Assembly (NCBI GenBank): GCA_024305405.1
Contig: JAKNDB010000104.1
Span: 1,116,001 to 1,180,000 of the forward strand
DNA: 64,000 nt
Direction: 5' to 3'
Source: Dirofilaria immitis
Lineage: Eukaryota; Nematoda; Chromadorea; Rhabditida; Onchocercidae
The notes beneath the pieces were generated by a model. That model did no database searches and was not told where the DNA came from. It saw only the letters and a program-made list of their open reading frames with translations. Both the position numbers and the translations under genes were made by a program. Every line of letters starts with the position of its first letter. Positions within the stretch are counted from its first letter, which is position 1. Below, in pieces: positions 11,981 to 25,400 of the stretch.

Positions 11981-12661
11981 TCAATTTTTGTCACGAACAG
12001 AAAGAAAACATCGACATATGTTTAAAATGCTGAAATCCACGCTGTCTGGAATTTTGCAACGATCAAAGCTTTTTATACGTCTGAATATTATCCATGTCTC
12101 ATTCTTTGTTCTGATAATTATATCCTTCGTATAACTAATGTAATGATAAGCCACTGCTACTGTAGAAACCAAAGATTCCAAGAAAAATGAGTTTTTCTCG
12201 GTTAGCTAAGGTGTTGTTTCAAGTAATGGTTACTCAGTCAAGAAACATCTCCAATCGTTCCTTCTGCCTCATCATTGAGCTGCTAATTTTATCCTCATCC
12301 ATCACCTTGCATTTTTCTCCCACTGTTAAGCATCCTTCCGCTTATTTTTTTAACGTATTTATTACCGAATAAATATCGTCGTGATCGAAGTGTTTCCATT
12401 CAGAGGTTTAATTACCCAACTTTGAGACTATAACAAAAAGTTATTTCCCTGGTAATTACCGACAGTAGGAATGAACGAATGTTGGTCGGATAAACTATAA
12501 AATATCGATAATAATACGATTTTACCCTTGAAATCGCTGATCATATAATGGTTAGGATCCACTTTAATTATTTTACCTGAAAAAGTAAATTGAGAAGTTA
12601 AGCAGCACTCTATCACTTCTTGATAAAAATTTTGAGTTTCCCAGTTATGGTCAGCATTGAT
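11981..12661 (-). CDS. Possible two-exon coding fragment, unrecognised
   Basis: Exon A at 12661-12526 follows a GCTTTCAG acceptor and reads INADHNWETQNFYQEVIECC...VDPNHYMISDFK, ending phase 1 before GTAAAA. Exon B starts at 12159 after TTTCTACAG in phase 1 and reads VAVAYHYISYTKDIIIRTK, then ETWIIFRR, to a stop at 11981. The joined frame is open for about 100 codons with normal amino acid use. ETWIIFRR faintly recalls the RR(Y/F) part of a PX domain, but I would not name it. Upstream exons were not found. Confidence 0.3.
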
Positions 12662-13547
12662 CTGAAAGCTTCTTCTTTGTCTGATTCAGTTTGGTCTGGT
12701 AGAAACAAATAGTTTCAATTAAATTTAAATTAATTTAATCGGTCTTGCTGACATTTTGTTGATCTAATGCTAATATTCGAACCGATAAAAGTTTGAGCAT
12801 GTTATTAATGATACTGCCATAATAATGTATAGTATAGATTAATGGCATTATAAAAATCAACAAATTAACTTTCTATCGTTTCAATATCGATAATTTCTGT
12901 GGAAATATCATTTTCATTTTATGTATTAATATTAAGAACTGATAATCTTTCAATAATCAACAACTGATTATGTATACAGAAGTAGGTATATTCATTTTGT
13001 AGTGGAATAATTTTTATTATTAATGACTGTAAGGATTATTAATATCACTTGTGGTTAAAAATTCAATTAACCACTGCATATATCAAGAGGTATAAGACAG
13101 CAATGTTTGCTTTCAATGATTCGTTTATCTTTATATGTAAACACAGAATGAAATATTTATTTTTTAAATGAGCAAAGTATTCGATAATATATTATTCAAT
13201 CTTCCTTTGTTTGAAAATATCGATTAAATCATTTGATCTTCCTTATTTTGAGGGCATGCGATCGTATTTGTACAAGTGATCTATTGATTACTGGCATCAA
13301 AAAATGACTCTAGAGAATGACATATTTTTGGAGAACTATGAATCGAAATCAGGTCTTGACTTCATCAAAATCTTTTTTCGTGGACTCCTACCACAGATTT
13401 GAATATATTGTTGCCTACTGTAATTGTATATTGTAACGAGAATTAACAAAAACAAACTAGGTATAAAAACTTAGAAGAGAAACACTTGAGTATTAACTCA
13501 TTTCAATACTAGAGGTTTAAAATATTCATAACAGCAGAAAATTGTTG

Positions 13548-16500
13548 TTAGTATCCTCCAGGATGCATATCACTTTGCCGCCTATAGTCTCCATTGGCAT
13601 AAATGGTTCCACCTTCATCCACTACAATTCCTTGAGCTATACCTTCGAAACCGGTGGTTTCCTTGAACTGCTGTCCAAAGATATGAGTCAGGTCGTCCAT
13701 TAACTCCTTGTATAATAGACAAATAATTAAATAAAACTATCAATTATCCGTAATTTACTCATAATTTTGTACAAAATGTGGTTATGATGATAGCAAACCT
13801 TAGGTACAGCGTACTCAAACTGTGTGATATCTGGTGTGAACTGATTATGAAGTGTTGGAGCATCAATAGCCTCTTTTATAGTTTCATTGAAAAATAATAC
13901 TCGAACTATAGGCTTAGCCAAAGCAGAAATTATTTTAGAACCACCGGATGCTCCGACTACCATTACAACCTAAAATTTTATAAATGCTTCCTTTGGCAAA
14001 TAAAAGTAACAACCTGACAACATAACTTCAATTTTTGTATTTGAAATAAATATGCTAAAGATTAGTGGGAAATGCCAACTTTTCCAGTTTTATTATTATA
14101 AACGATCATTGGGCTCATACTACTCATTGGCTTCTTATTGGGCTCAATGAAATTACTTTCCGATGGTGCGAACCTGAAGCCATTGGCCATGCCTGCAAAT
14201 AATGCACGCAAACTATTAGATATCAGTATAACTATTTATTTATTTTTTTGAATTTATAGCTTGAAATATGCTTACACTGATAATCGCTAAGTTATTCCAT
14301 TAAGCTCATGAAATTACTTTCCGGTGGTGCGAATGCGGAACTATTAGCTTTAATTAAGCCTTTTCTCAGATTAGGTTATTTTATTTTAACCAAATACTAT
14401 AATTAGTATTATAAATGACTATTTGCCATCCATGGCAATATGGCAACTGGTCTATTTCATTATTTATCAAACTTTTAAGGACTGTATTATATGATAATCA
14501 GTTGCAAACATGAATAGAAGCATCTGATAAGACTTGATAAACTTCTATAATGAATGATGAATATTTACGATAAGTAGAAGATGAAGATATCATTACCTGG
14601 GGTGGAGAAATCGTCCATTTCATCATTAAACACAATGCCTAGATCGACTGATTGTACTACAGCGCCAAACCTGCAACTTCTTTTGTTACTGATATGACTA
14701 GTGAAAAGAAATACTTTTATTTTGAAATGGTTATTCAAACATGTAACACTCTTATTTTCGGGAATACAGCTTACATTTTGACCTGCCTATACTTGAAATG
14801 GTATTACTTACCATCGATTGATAGTACTTGTGCTGGATGCTCCATTTCCCATAGAATCTAACACCGAAACATGTGAAGTACCGTGATCATTTAACTGAAA
14901 CTTTTTTTATTAAAAATGAATATAGTAAAGAAATTCACTTCCAAAATTTTTTGAAAAAGGAATAATAAGAAGATTTTTAATGATTTAACTAAAAAGATAA
15001 TATTAATAAAAAAGACTGATAGATAAGAATTTGAATCTTTATAGGAATAATCAACTTAGTCGTATGAAATTTATATTTGCTTTGAGTTCTGAACAAACAA
15101 TTAAAATAGAGGCTGTATGCAGCTAAATCAGCAAACGGTACACCAAATAAAAAGTAAATTCTGTCATCATTTTTTCAATTCATCGTTTTTGATCTTACTC
15201 GAACTCTTACCTGTTCTCGAATTCCACCGTAATATTCTGCTGGTTGTGCTCTATTACGCATTCTAGAAAATACCCAATCTGTATATGCCTTTGTTGTCAT
15301 ATTTTTGGCAAATACTTTAGCCTGTTTCACGAAAGCTTCATCACCTAACAACAAAAGGAGCGAATAATAAAATCATGGAAAGTTATCACATGCAATAGCC
15401 ATCCTCTTAATTCTTATCATTTTGATCTAAATTGCTTTTAAAATACCAGAGATTGATATGACGAAAATTGTGTTTAGTGATGATAACAAATATTTCACAA
15501 ATACTATTTAGGATATCTGATGACGATAGTTTTTTAGAAATGGTTACGAAAATAAGATAAATTAACCCATGAGAGTCCTTTGCGCATAAGCAAACTTTTG
15601 TGCCTCGATAAGTCTGTGATAGAAGAGTGGGTCGTGTTTTAATACTTCATTGTTTGTCTTAGGTCCATAAAATCCTGCAATATTTACATTTAGTTGAGCC
15701 TGCATTGATTGCTATGCATCGAAAATTATCATCGGATTACAGCATAAGCAAAATTTTCTAGAATATTAATTAGTTTACAATGCTATTGGAGCAAAAACTG
15801 ACGAGCCATGAGAGATATGATTAATTGAGTGGATGCAAACGAAGAAGGAGGTGGTGGACCGCACATTGCTAGATCACCCGAGAAGTGATCATTGATTAGT
15901 GGTTTTTCGTGTACCGTTGGCTTGAATTGTGCGAAATCGTTCAACGTGATAATTCCCCTAAATCAGCTTCGTAAGCAATCTAGATCATATTAATGGAAAA
16001 TATTAACAGTAACTCAATTAGATCGAGCTATTTTAATCAAAGCATTTCAAGTCTAATTTAATTAATTAATTTTAACTCATAAGTAAGTCGTTCTTGTTTT
16101 TAGTTAAACATGATCTCATAAATAATTTCGAAAAGCTAAAAATTGATTCGATAAACTAACCATTATTTTGGATTTCTTTGACTAATGCTTTAGCAATATC
16201 TCCGCGATAGAAAAGTTCCGCTGGATTGGAACTAAGTGCAAGACTTTCTAATGTTTTACCTAATTTTGGTCGCCTGATAATGTCTCCGGCGACAAATACT
16301 TTATTGGTAGCATTATTAATCCAATCCCTGTAATTAAAATGAATAAGGGAAAATTTTAGTGATTGAGATTTAATATTTCGATACGTTATTTTGATATTCC
16401 CAACTTTATTGTTCAAGCAAAAGACTTAAAAATACTCACTGCATAGAAGGCAATGTCCTGAAATGTTTTTCTTTAGCGCTGAGAACATATCCGAGATATT

Positions 16501-17950
16501 TGGAAACCGGTACTCCGTAGCGGCACAAATCAATTGACGGTTTTATCAAATCGTACCACGATACCTGTCCACTTCCAAAACGATTGAAAGCAAGCCAATA
16601 TCCGGCGATTTCACCCGGTGTTGCTATGGCGCGAAAACCGGAAACGATTACTTTTAGTAATATTATCAAAAAATGAAAAATAGGGTGAAAGTGATATTTA
16701 AATACTGTCTTTTTCTAAATCAGCCATTATAAATTTACCGTATTTTGAACCAAATTCGTCATTGATGAACATATCTCGATGAGATTTCTCAGGCGCTGTT
16801 TCTCTGGCATCAATAACAATGCATTTCTTTTCAGTTCTGAAAATTTTCCTTATTCTATCTTTCTTTAAAAAATAGATTAGTTTTGACATTTGATTGTAAA
16901 CAATTAGAATCTTAGAAGAGCAACTATTAAAGTTCTGCTCATTAAAATCATTCCAATACAAGTTCTTAATTCTTCTTCGTAAAATGAGTTTAAATAAATT
17001 ATTGTTAATAAGCTGTTTATCATCTCATTTATTGTATCAGTTGATTCAGTAATATCAGTTGATTTAATAGTGATCGGAATGTTCAATTACTTCAGTGTGC
17101 TAGTGACAATTTTAAATGATACCTATTATATAATGTCATAATGAAACCACCACCGATTCCACTGCTCTGGGGATTCGTGACACCGAGGCAGAACATGGAA
17201 GCGATGGATGCATCCACTGCATTACCACCTCTGAGCAGAATATTCCTGAAACAAAATATAACATATTTTCAGAAGAAATCGATAATTCTGGCAGTCAATA
17301 GATTAGCAGAGTCATTAGTATCGTTTTTAAACTTTGTTCAGCTATCGATCAATTGGCAGGACAACAATGCAAGGAATGAAATTATCTTATAAAATGAAAG
17401 ATATATTCCAATTTAACATCCATTGAAATGATGCTTCAATGAACGCTAAATTTAATGCTTCACCTACCCAATGAATGTTGTTGACAACTAACTTTTAACT
17501 TTTTTTTTTTGAAATTTATAGCTATCTTTTAGGTTCAATTTTAGAATTTAGAATTATACTTTCAAATCTCTGAAATATTCAGATTACCTTAATTATGATA
17601 CGATGACGAAAAATTTTTGAAAACAGCACCTGCCAATTTCGCTGCATAAGCCATGATCGGAAGTAACTGCAGCACGTGGATACTCTCCCATATAACTATA
17701 AGATGGTGGTGGCCATAGATATTTGTTATGCAATTTTTTTCCTTTAACCTAAAATTATTATTGTTTAATTAAGAAGTATAATATAAAAATAACTAGAACA
17801 GAATATGGATGAAGGTATCATATTCAAACTAAGTTGAATTAATAATTATGAAATGCTTACTCGATGCCGAACCGTTTCCTGGATGGTATAAAACGATTGA
17901 GCGAGCAGCACTATCACAAGTAATATACTAAGTGACATTATAGTAGGCAT
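13548..17950 (-). CDS. Gamma-glutamyltransferase (gamma-glutamyl transpeptidase), type II membrane enzyme
   Basis: Fourteen exons join in phase: 17950-17861, 17748-17630, 17245-17123, 16836-16739, 16650-16440, 16327-16161, 15957-15803, 15674-15567, 15344-15211, 14894-14812, 14670-14597, 14192-14080, 13969-13799 and 13706-13548; about 601 aa, normal for the family. The enzyme cleaves and transfers the gamma-glutamyl group of extracellular glutathione. The N-terminus has a signal anchor (MSLSILLVIVLLAQSFY). Family blocks: GGNAVDASIASMFCLGV; SSGIGGGF; ATPGEIAGYW; CGPPPPSS; HGTSHVSVLD, whose Thr begins the small subunit and is the catalytic nucleophile; FNDEMDDFSTPG; PLSSMSP-type block (MSSMSP); VVGASGGSK. 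It ends ...MHPGGY. Exon 7 is one base short: four C at 15955-15958 where five would keep the GGIITLNDF frame. The enzyme is probably intact. Confidence 0.93.
14300..14352 (-). pseudogene. Decayed partial duplicate of GGT exon 12
   Basis: About 33 bases at 14301-14333 nearly match 14140-14173 inside exon 12: the FAPSESNF coding stretch appears here as FAPPESNF. Similarity fades on both sides. The copy lies in intron 11, 110 bases upstream of the true exon, and runs into a stop in frame. It has no matching donor, so it looks like a relic of a local duplication. Confidence 0.6.
15955..15958 (-). other. One-base deficit at start of GGT exon 7 (poly-C run)
   Basis: Exon 6 ends in phase 1 (EIQNN then G), but the first coding frame of exon 7 (GIITLNDFAQFK) needs phase 2. 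One more C in the run CCCC at 15955-15958 gives the expected EIQNNGGIIT join. All the other GGT joins are consistent. Confidence 0.65.
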
Positions 17951-20405
17951 ACAATATCTGAAAGATTATTGTAATCGTTTAGAAAACTATTCGAGAATAA
18001 TTAAAGAAAATTGTAAGATTTCTAAAGATTGGATTGGACTTTCGGACATATTTCAAATGAATAGGAAAACGGTAGAATCTATTCAATTGCCTTTAGAAAC
18101 AGTTATCACCTTATTAAAATGGTAATATCTGCACATATTCAAGAATTATAGTATCATAGAAAATTGTTAAGCACTAATTGTACAGAAAGTATACTACGTT
18201 GATATCTTTATTGTAAATAATTTTTAAAAGTTTCATTAATGGCTAAATTGAAAAATCTCTGACTGAAACCACTAGAAATGACTATTCAACAATGATATGC
18301 TAAAAACAAAAAGTTATTCAAACGAAATATATATAAATATAGTTGTAAATTCTCATACAGAATTTAATCAATAATGGATATAGCGGGGAAAATTACTTGA
18401 TAAAAGGTGAGATAATAATAACAATGATATTGTATATAAATTTGAAATTTAGCAATTTTGTTTAACTAAAAGAAGTGGAAATAATCCATAATCAGACATT
18501 TAATTGATATTTGCATCTTTTCATTGAAAATAATTTATAATGGTTTACTGATAAGCTATTCAATCATATTTGTATCCATTATTACATCTCTATTTGCATC
18601 CATTTTTATGTAGATCTTACATCATTTAATTTTTCTTATAATTGTTGATTTGTTATAAAAATTTTAGTTGATGGAAACGAATGTTTATGATTGCTCCTAT
18701 CTTCATCTTACGATTGTTTGGTTCTCTTTGTTAATAATAGAAGTAATTGAATATTTAAAAACCATTCAATAAACAATTCTTAATAATATATAAAAGTTAA
18801 ATATGAAGGAAATCACTGAATAAATCGTAAAAGAAATCGCGAGAATTTATTCCAGTGCGTTAATGCATTGCAATCAAGGAACTTGAGAGATATTAAAAAA
18901 AAAAGTCACTTTTAATTTTGAAAGCCTTTATCAGGAAATCATCTCTCCAATATTTTATTAGTTTGAAACGTTGTTAACTAGTACCAGAAATATTCAATAT
19001 TGAATAACATCAATGATTATTATGATAACAGAATCTAAAATTAAAATTTAATTGAGCATAATTTCGAGAAAAATGAAAGCGAGAAATGAGAGATAGTAAA
19101 TATGGCAAGATGGCAACAAATAAAATGTTAAAATAATATTAGTAAATTAGCGGATAATAGAATTTATAGAATGATTAATTAAAAGCGGATGATAAAATAT
19201 ATATATATATGAGAAAAGAGAAAGAGAAAGAGAGAGAGAGGAGAGAAAAAAATTTTAGCACAAATGACAAAAATTTGAGCGACTCTATTTTAATTTGTCT
19301 ACACTTGAAAATAATACTCTTAAAATAGTTAAAGATAATGGATATGTTGAAAATTGAAGATAAAATGATAGTAAATAGTAAGTGAAAAATAGAAAGAAAA
19401 GAGGAGAGAGAGATGCATGGGAAAAACCTGTTAAGAGTGACAAATCGACTTATAGTGACTTTTGAAATTTTAGTTTAAAATTAATGACTTTGATCGGGAA
19501 GGAGTGGATAATATGTCATTTTACAAGGGGTTACGCTTGGTACATTTGCACACTATTGGTCAGCTATTTCAAGTGCATGGATAGTGCAATAGTAGTTAGG
19601 AAATAAATTCTATAACAATGAAAATTTATCTTTTGTTGCATTGCATTATGAAATTCTTCATGAAAATTTCTTTGTAAAATAACACAGAATCGTTCAATAA
19701 GAATAATATATTTGTAAGAATGCTTGTACAATTTCTATAAAATCATATATCTAATTGTATGACAGATTCTCTCTACCGCTTATGCTAATAGATTCAATAT
19801 TCAGATAGCATCAGATTCTTCTATTTTAATCAGATCAGAATATGATAGTTATAGAAATATAATTTCACGAATTATACTTACATTGTCCTATTAATTACTT
19901 TTTGATTAAACGAAGTAATCTTCAAGTACTTTCATAGTTATTAAAAATTTTAATAAAAATGATAAGAAAGTGATTATAATTCACTGTTTTCATCATTTCC
20001 ATAAATCCAGCTCATTTTAATCATACTTAACCGGCTATGGTTAAAATTTTTCGCAACTTCCTTATCAATTTATGAAATAAATTAACAATCAATTAACATC
20101 TAGAAAAATGGTATCATTCAAAAAGCAACGATATCGTGCATTGGATAGTTTCTTAGTAAAGAAGATAAACTTTTGTTACCTTAAAATAAGAATGGCAGTA
20201 CACACAACTACTTCTTTTCAATAAAAAACGACATCTTTCGATAAATAAATTGGTGAATATTTCAACAATGAATTTTCGGAACTAGATTTTGAAGTAGAAA
20301 ATACACTGAAGAACAGTTTGACTTTAACCGTCATTTGGAAAGTAGAAACTGCTTATGTTAATATGAAAGACACTAAATTTTTCAGCGAGAGTTTTTTTCC
20401 TAAAC
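17951..20405. other. AT-rich intergenic interval
   Basis: No coding exon was recognised. The interval holds simple AT and GA repeats around 19197-19246. It separates the 5' end of the GGT gene from the left arm of the inverted repeat. Confidence 0.5.
19197..19246. repeat. AT and GA microsatellites
   Basis: A short (AT)n run near 19197-19211 is followed by a GA-rich tract (gagaaagagaaagagagagagag) with minor interruptions. Confidence 0.8.
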
Positions 20406-21067
20406 TTCTGTTTACCCGTAGAATCGTTTAATAATAAATTAGACAAAAAAATAATGTTTGAGAAATCGAAATTAATAAAGAAGAAATTTAGAGATATTTT
20501 ATATGAATTAAAATTGAGAGTAATGATTTACTGGCTGCTACCATAAATCATTTTATAAGAAATGGAAGAGACAAGGAAGCCCGTATTGTCTAAAAAATAT
20601 GGCTGAGTAATTTCAGTAGGAATGCTTCAAGTTCTGCTTCATTGTCCATAAAATATTATTGGCTTTCACTTGTGCAAGACGGAAATATCACTTAGAAAGA
20701 AGGGAATGAATCTCTTAACGTTCATAGAACGGAAGTTTCATTCGGTGATATAAATAGTTCAGTTCTATTGATTGCCCACTAAAACTACTATTTTCAAATA
20801 TCTCTGATAGTATGCAAACAATGTCAGTATGTAAACAGCTAATCAGTATCAGTATTACATTATTCTCATGACAACAATAATATTACTAATTTGTTGTGTT
20901 ACTTATTTTGATGCAAATGACATTTATTGTTTCTAGAATCGGTTTTGAGATATATTTAATTAGAAAATTTGCGGTCGTTTCTTTCTAAGCATTATAAAGA
21001 GTTTTTTTTTTTTTCATGCACTTATTGTTGCTTTTTTGTATTTTCGATCATATTTGCTAGAAAATAT
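20406..21067. repeat. Inverted repeat, left arm (~660 bp)
   Basis: This arm is the reverse complement of 25905-26564. The outer end begins ttctgtttacccgtagaatc and the inner end stops after catatttgctagaaaat. Reading the two arms side by side shows only a few differences: a T/C change in the block near 20645, a homopolymer length change near 20597, and the poly-T near 21005. No protein-coding content or flanking target-site duplication was recognised. Confidence 0.88.
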
Positions 21068-21763
21068 CATAAATATCACAATTTTATTTCAAATATCTGT
21101 TGTACTTGACATCTATTTTAATCACATGCTTCATCTGCCTTCCATTGCAGTTTACGTGTTACGTGTTCATTTACGTCTGCGTTCACATAGATGTCACTTA
21201 ATATATAAAGTGTACAAAACCGAGTAATAGGAAAATTCAATAACAGATGGATAAATTGGATTTTAGTCAGAGACAATCTACTATTTTACTAAATCAGAGA
21301 GAACCAAATACATCTCCTTTGTCTATGGAAGTACAAAGCAATACATATTGAAACTTTCATTTTAATGAGACTTTAAAATATTTGACCTTTCTATAATTCT
21401 TCTATCGTTGCCCTTCCCAGACCTTGATTCTTCATGAAATATGTTATTTCTGTAAATAAACATAAACGCAATTAGGAAACTACTATCGAATTAATTATCA
21501 ATGGTGTGCTTAATATAACAGTAGAAGTAACTGTTCTAAATAGTCTACAAATAACGAGAAATTAAAAAGATTGCTAGAAATTAAATTTATTGGTTCCGGA
21601 AATTTCCAAGAAATTGTATCCTTATTACTTATATAATATAATTAGTTCATATATTTTTCCATATTTTAACAGTTAACAGTTACAAATTTTGATAGATTGG
21701 ACAATGCGCCTATATCATGTTAATATGATTATAAGAATGAATGGATCACTAGAAGATATAATC

Positions 21764-21937
21764 TGTTGGGCAATTAGTTGCCATTTTCATAGAGAGGGCA
21801 GCACCATCACGTGAGTCTCCATCAACACGAGGGAGGATAATGCCAGTTACCCCTATTGTCTCGTTGATTGTTTTAGCAATATTTACTGCATCCTGGCTAA
21901 TCGTCGTATCAGCTATTAAAATAACTTCTGCAGGTGA
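21764..21937 (-). pseudogene. ffh: Bacterial-type SRP54/Ffh GTPase fragment (probable endosymbiont DNA)
   Basis: Fifty-eight codons without a stop read PAEVILIADTTISQDAVNIA, then KTINETIGVTGIILPRVDGD, then SRDGAALSMKMATNCPT, then fall into unrelated sequence and TAG. This is the Ffh G-domain segment after G3 (family pattern D..GQDAVN...FNE...TG..LT(K/R).DGD.RGGAALS....T..P) and is bacterial rather than eukaryotic SRP54-like. Three conserved positions have changed: GQDA reads SQDA, LTR reads LPR in the G4 motif, and RGG reads RDG. The remainder of ffh is absent. There are no splice sites or start, so it is not a working gene. Wolbachia is the likeliest donor in a filarial worm (inference). Confidence 0.8.
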
Positions 21938-22427
21938 AGCTAATCATCATTCTAAAGTCATCGTTTTTAGTCAGCTCCTATCATGGCAACTCAAAAAAGC
22001 GAATGACTTTATTAAATAGTCATGCTTTTTGATGATCAGTACATACACTGACAAAACAAACAATCAAAAAGAATTATTCTAATAGGTGGAATTTTTTCCT
22101 TTTTTCTTTATTCAGTTATCTCTAGTATAAATATGATATTGACAAATAATTTTAATTATAAATTTGACATATGATATTGTGTATTTAATACAAGTAATGA
22201 CAACAGTTCTTTTGGCAATATTTCAGTTACGCTATTTTTTGTCCTCATTAGCAGTGATTTATTTATATAAAAAAGAAAATACATCTATGCGCAGACCGAA
22301 AAACAGTAAAATTTTACCATTTATCAAAAAAGAATACCGATCGCTCAATGATCAACTTTTTCTTTTTGCGATACATTTCCAATTTCACTTTCACATTTTG
22401 TTACTGATTGACATAAATATTATATAT

Positions 22428-25400
22428 CTACAAATTTCGGAGAATTTCATTTTGACGGAAATCCATTCGTTGTGTTTTGGCTTCTAATGCAGCTCGGTCC
22501 TTCTTTTGCCGGATATACTGTTCAAGCTCCTAAATATCAATTATCAGTCGCAAAAATTGCTAAATTAGATCATTTTTTCTTTCATTACAGATCTGATTTT
22601 GCCATTTTTCAAAAATTATACATAATGAAAAAGAAAAAGTTTTTGTGGAAGTTTTATACCCGCGTACGCTGTTCAATCAGTTCATCAATTTCCGGTTCTC
22701 TGTAATGCACATCTTCTGTTGGATTATCTTCTTTTTCATTATGCTTTTCCTCAAATACAGATGAAATAAGGAATGACTTCTCAATGGCTCTCAATGCTGA
22801 AGTTATTGAAAGAGATTCAATTCAAATGTACAAAAAGAAAAATTTGTTTACTTTGACTGGGAAAAGCTCCAAATATGCTTCACGCCATATATCGCGAAGA
22901 TTCGTGGCTCCAAAATGCGATACCGATGAACTGATAAGAGGAGGAGCTCCAATATCCTGAATATGTTTTTTACTAATCTAGATTTGGTTTTTTGTTCATC
23001 CGTTTGCTTGAGGCTGATATTTCAGTATTGGCTTTAAAATAATTTTGAAACATCTCTCTACTCTTTCTTTTTCTTTTAAAAACAACGAAGAAGCAAATGG
23101 ACCGTGAGCGAATCGACACCACGGGATATTGATAATGGTTTGTTGTGATCAGTGCAGATCGTGTTTGGAGCTGGGGTATAGAAAACAAGACTACTGATAA
23201 GAGCTCGAACTTTAATTATCAAATTCTCCATTTTGTTGCTGAACATCTGAATTGTACAGCATAAATCATTGAAAAATATTTTACTACGCTGAAAAATCAT
23301 AAAGTTTCCATTTAATTTATAAGCTATTTATAATTACCAAATGCGGTTCTTATATAAATTCCTATTTTCAGTGTAAAAATTAGTAAAAGAATGTATAGAA
23401 TAATTTATGAGAAGACGTAGATGAAAAAATAAATACAAATTATACCGCAAGAGTAGCTCCATTCGTATGCGCCATGAAACGAAGGAATTTGCATATATTC
23501 TTCCGCTGTTCAGGTTCAAAATTCTGCAAGCAACTTATTAACTTTAAAAAATAGCAACAGATACTAACCCTTTATCCCCATAATGTTTCCTATTCGATGA
23601 TTAGGAAATTTTAACGACCTGAAATTCGTCATATTTTGCACCGAGTAGAATCAGTGGTATCGGAAAAAGGTCAATATACTCCGCATCCTAAAATTATTTC
23701 GATGTAGTAATCAGATCCTTTACTCTTAACATTCTTAGATCAAAGCTAGAAAATCAAATTATTTTACTCCTAAATTTTAACATACCGAATTTGCTGATTA
23801 ACCTGAATGCCTTTTTCTGGAACTTATAACTTGCATATTTTTGTTCATGAAAGGTGATGAGGCATTGTTTGCCCGCAATTATTCTTCACAATATGATATT
23901 GCCAATATTTCCTTATAGTAGATTTAAAAAAAGTTTTTAAGAGGAAATTCGAATACATATCTTATGATTGTTAAAAGCTGTTTTCCTATCAATCATGAAT
24001 GCTTCATAACTATCAGGTGATGTCTTGATGAATTGTTGCATCGCATTGTTGACGATGATACGAGCACTGTCTAACAAGGTATAAAATGTATCCCACATAT
24101 CAAAAGGTGCCGTTAAATCGATGACAATCATTAGAGAGCATTGCCTAAAGAAGAAATTCAATTGAACGATGCAAAAGAAATCTAAAAATTGTAATCCAAT
24201 TACTGCGGTAGCATTCACGTAGTCTAGTCGATGCATTTCATAGTAAAGATCAAAAATCAAATGTAAAAAACGGATGAGAACACGTTTTATATTTAAAGAA
24301 AAAAAATCCGTAAAAATTAACAATGAGAAGGCTCTTAGAGTGAAAGAATGAGATTCGAGAATTCTGTTACTTACTGTATGTAATTACTGGAAAGAGGTAT
24401 TTGGAGAAGATTGCAAAGATTTGTTCCTCCTCCCAATTCCCATATATGCCCAACATCTTTCACCTGTAATTTCTTAAATTTCGTAACACCATAATTGCTA
24501 AAAGAGAATGACTTGTTTGCAACAGCATTATCATTTTAATCTGATATTTAAATCTGATTATTTCATTAATAATAACTCAATGATCTTCAAACGTTTGTAG
24601 TTTGTAAAGACAAAGAGAAGCGGGGAAATTAAAATGATAAAACAGTAATTTAACATTATGAATTTTTGGTGAGAGAAAATTATGTTATACCTTGCCTCGA
24701 TTCCGTCGTCCATATGTATACTCTAGTGCAATTGTTGGTCTTATATCCTCATTTCGATTCAAGAATCGTAGTATCATTGATGTCTTTCCCTGATAAGTAT
24801 CAATATTTGATCAGATTAATATCTAATAAGCTCCTGTCTTAGTTACATAAGATGTCAGCTTTTACTAAACAATTTGGAAATATCCTAACAGAAAAATTGG
24901 AGGAAAATAAATAATTCTAAAACTCTTCCTTATGTCTCAAAATGAATTTCCTATGTCGAATAAATCACTCTCTCATTATGTGCCTAACAAATTTCACTTC
25001 CTTACCTAATTTTGAATGATTTTTTTCCATTTAGGATCAAGCAAATACTATTAACGTTACAATAACTCACGCAATTTTTGCTTCCACAAACGACCAGACG
25101 AGTATCGCTCGTTTGCAAATTGCTCCCTGCAACAATAGCTGAAAAATGCTACTAATGTAATCTTAAACTTCTAGCTAAGATTTATCATGAATTTCTGGAA
25201 GTGGCAATGTGGTGCGAGTAAAATTATCGCATTACGTGGACAGTACCAAAATGATCATTATCGATTGGATAATTGCAGATCATTTTTAACTATACTGTTT
25301 ATAAATTTCGCTTGTATTTGAACTAAATTGAAACGAGAATGTGTCACATTTGTCAAAGCAAAACAATGTTTCATTTTCTTCATTCCAATTTCTTAGTTAA

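Larger units (their letters stand above)
9977..13547. other. Interval with only weak coding candidates
   Basis: Besides the two minus-strand candidates listed at 10434 and 11981-12661, a plus-strand frame at 11672-11783 (MLMCSKYSDF...ARLLHEDQLD, then a GTATGT donor) might be a first exon. No partner exon was found for it. The rest looks non-coding. Confidence 0.4.

Noticed and set aside
21036..21227. 63-codon plus-strand frame
   Set aside because: It starts inside the inverted repeat arm and runs out of it. The copy in the other arm does not extend it.
22164..22705. Two plus-strand frames
   Set aside because: They are antisense to the 3' exons of the dynein-2 light intermediate chain gene.
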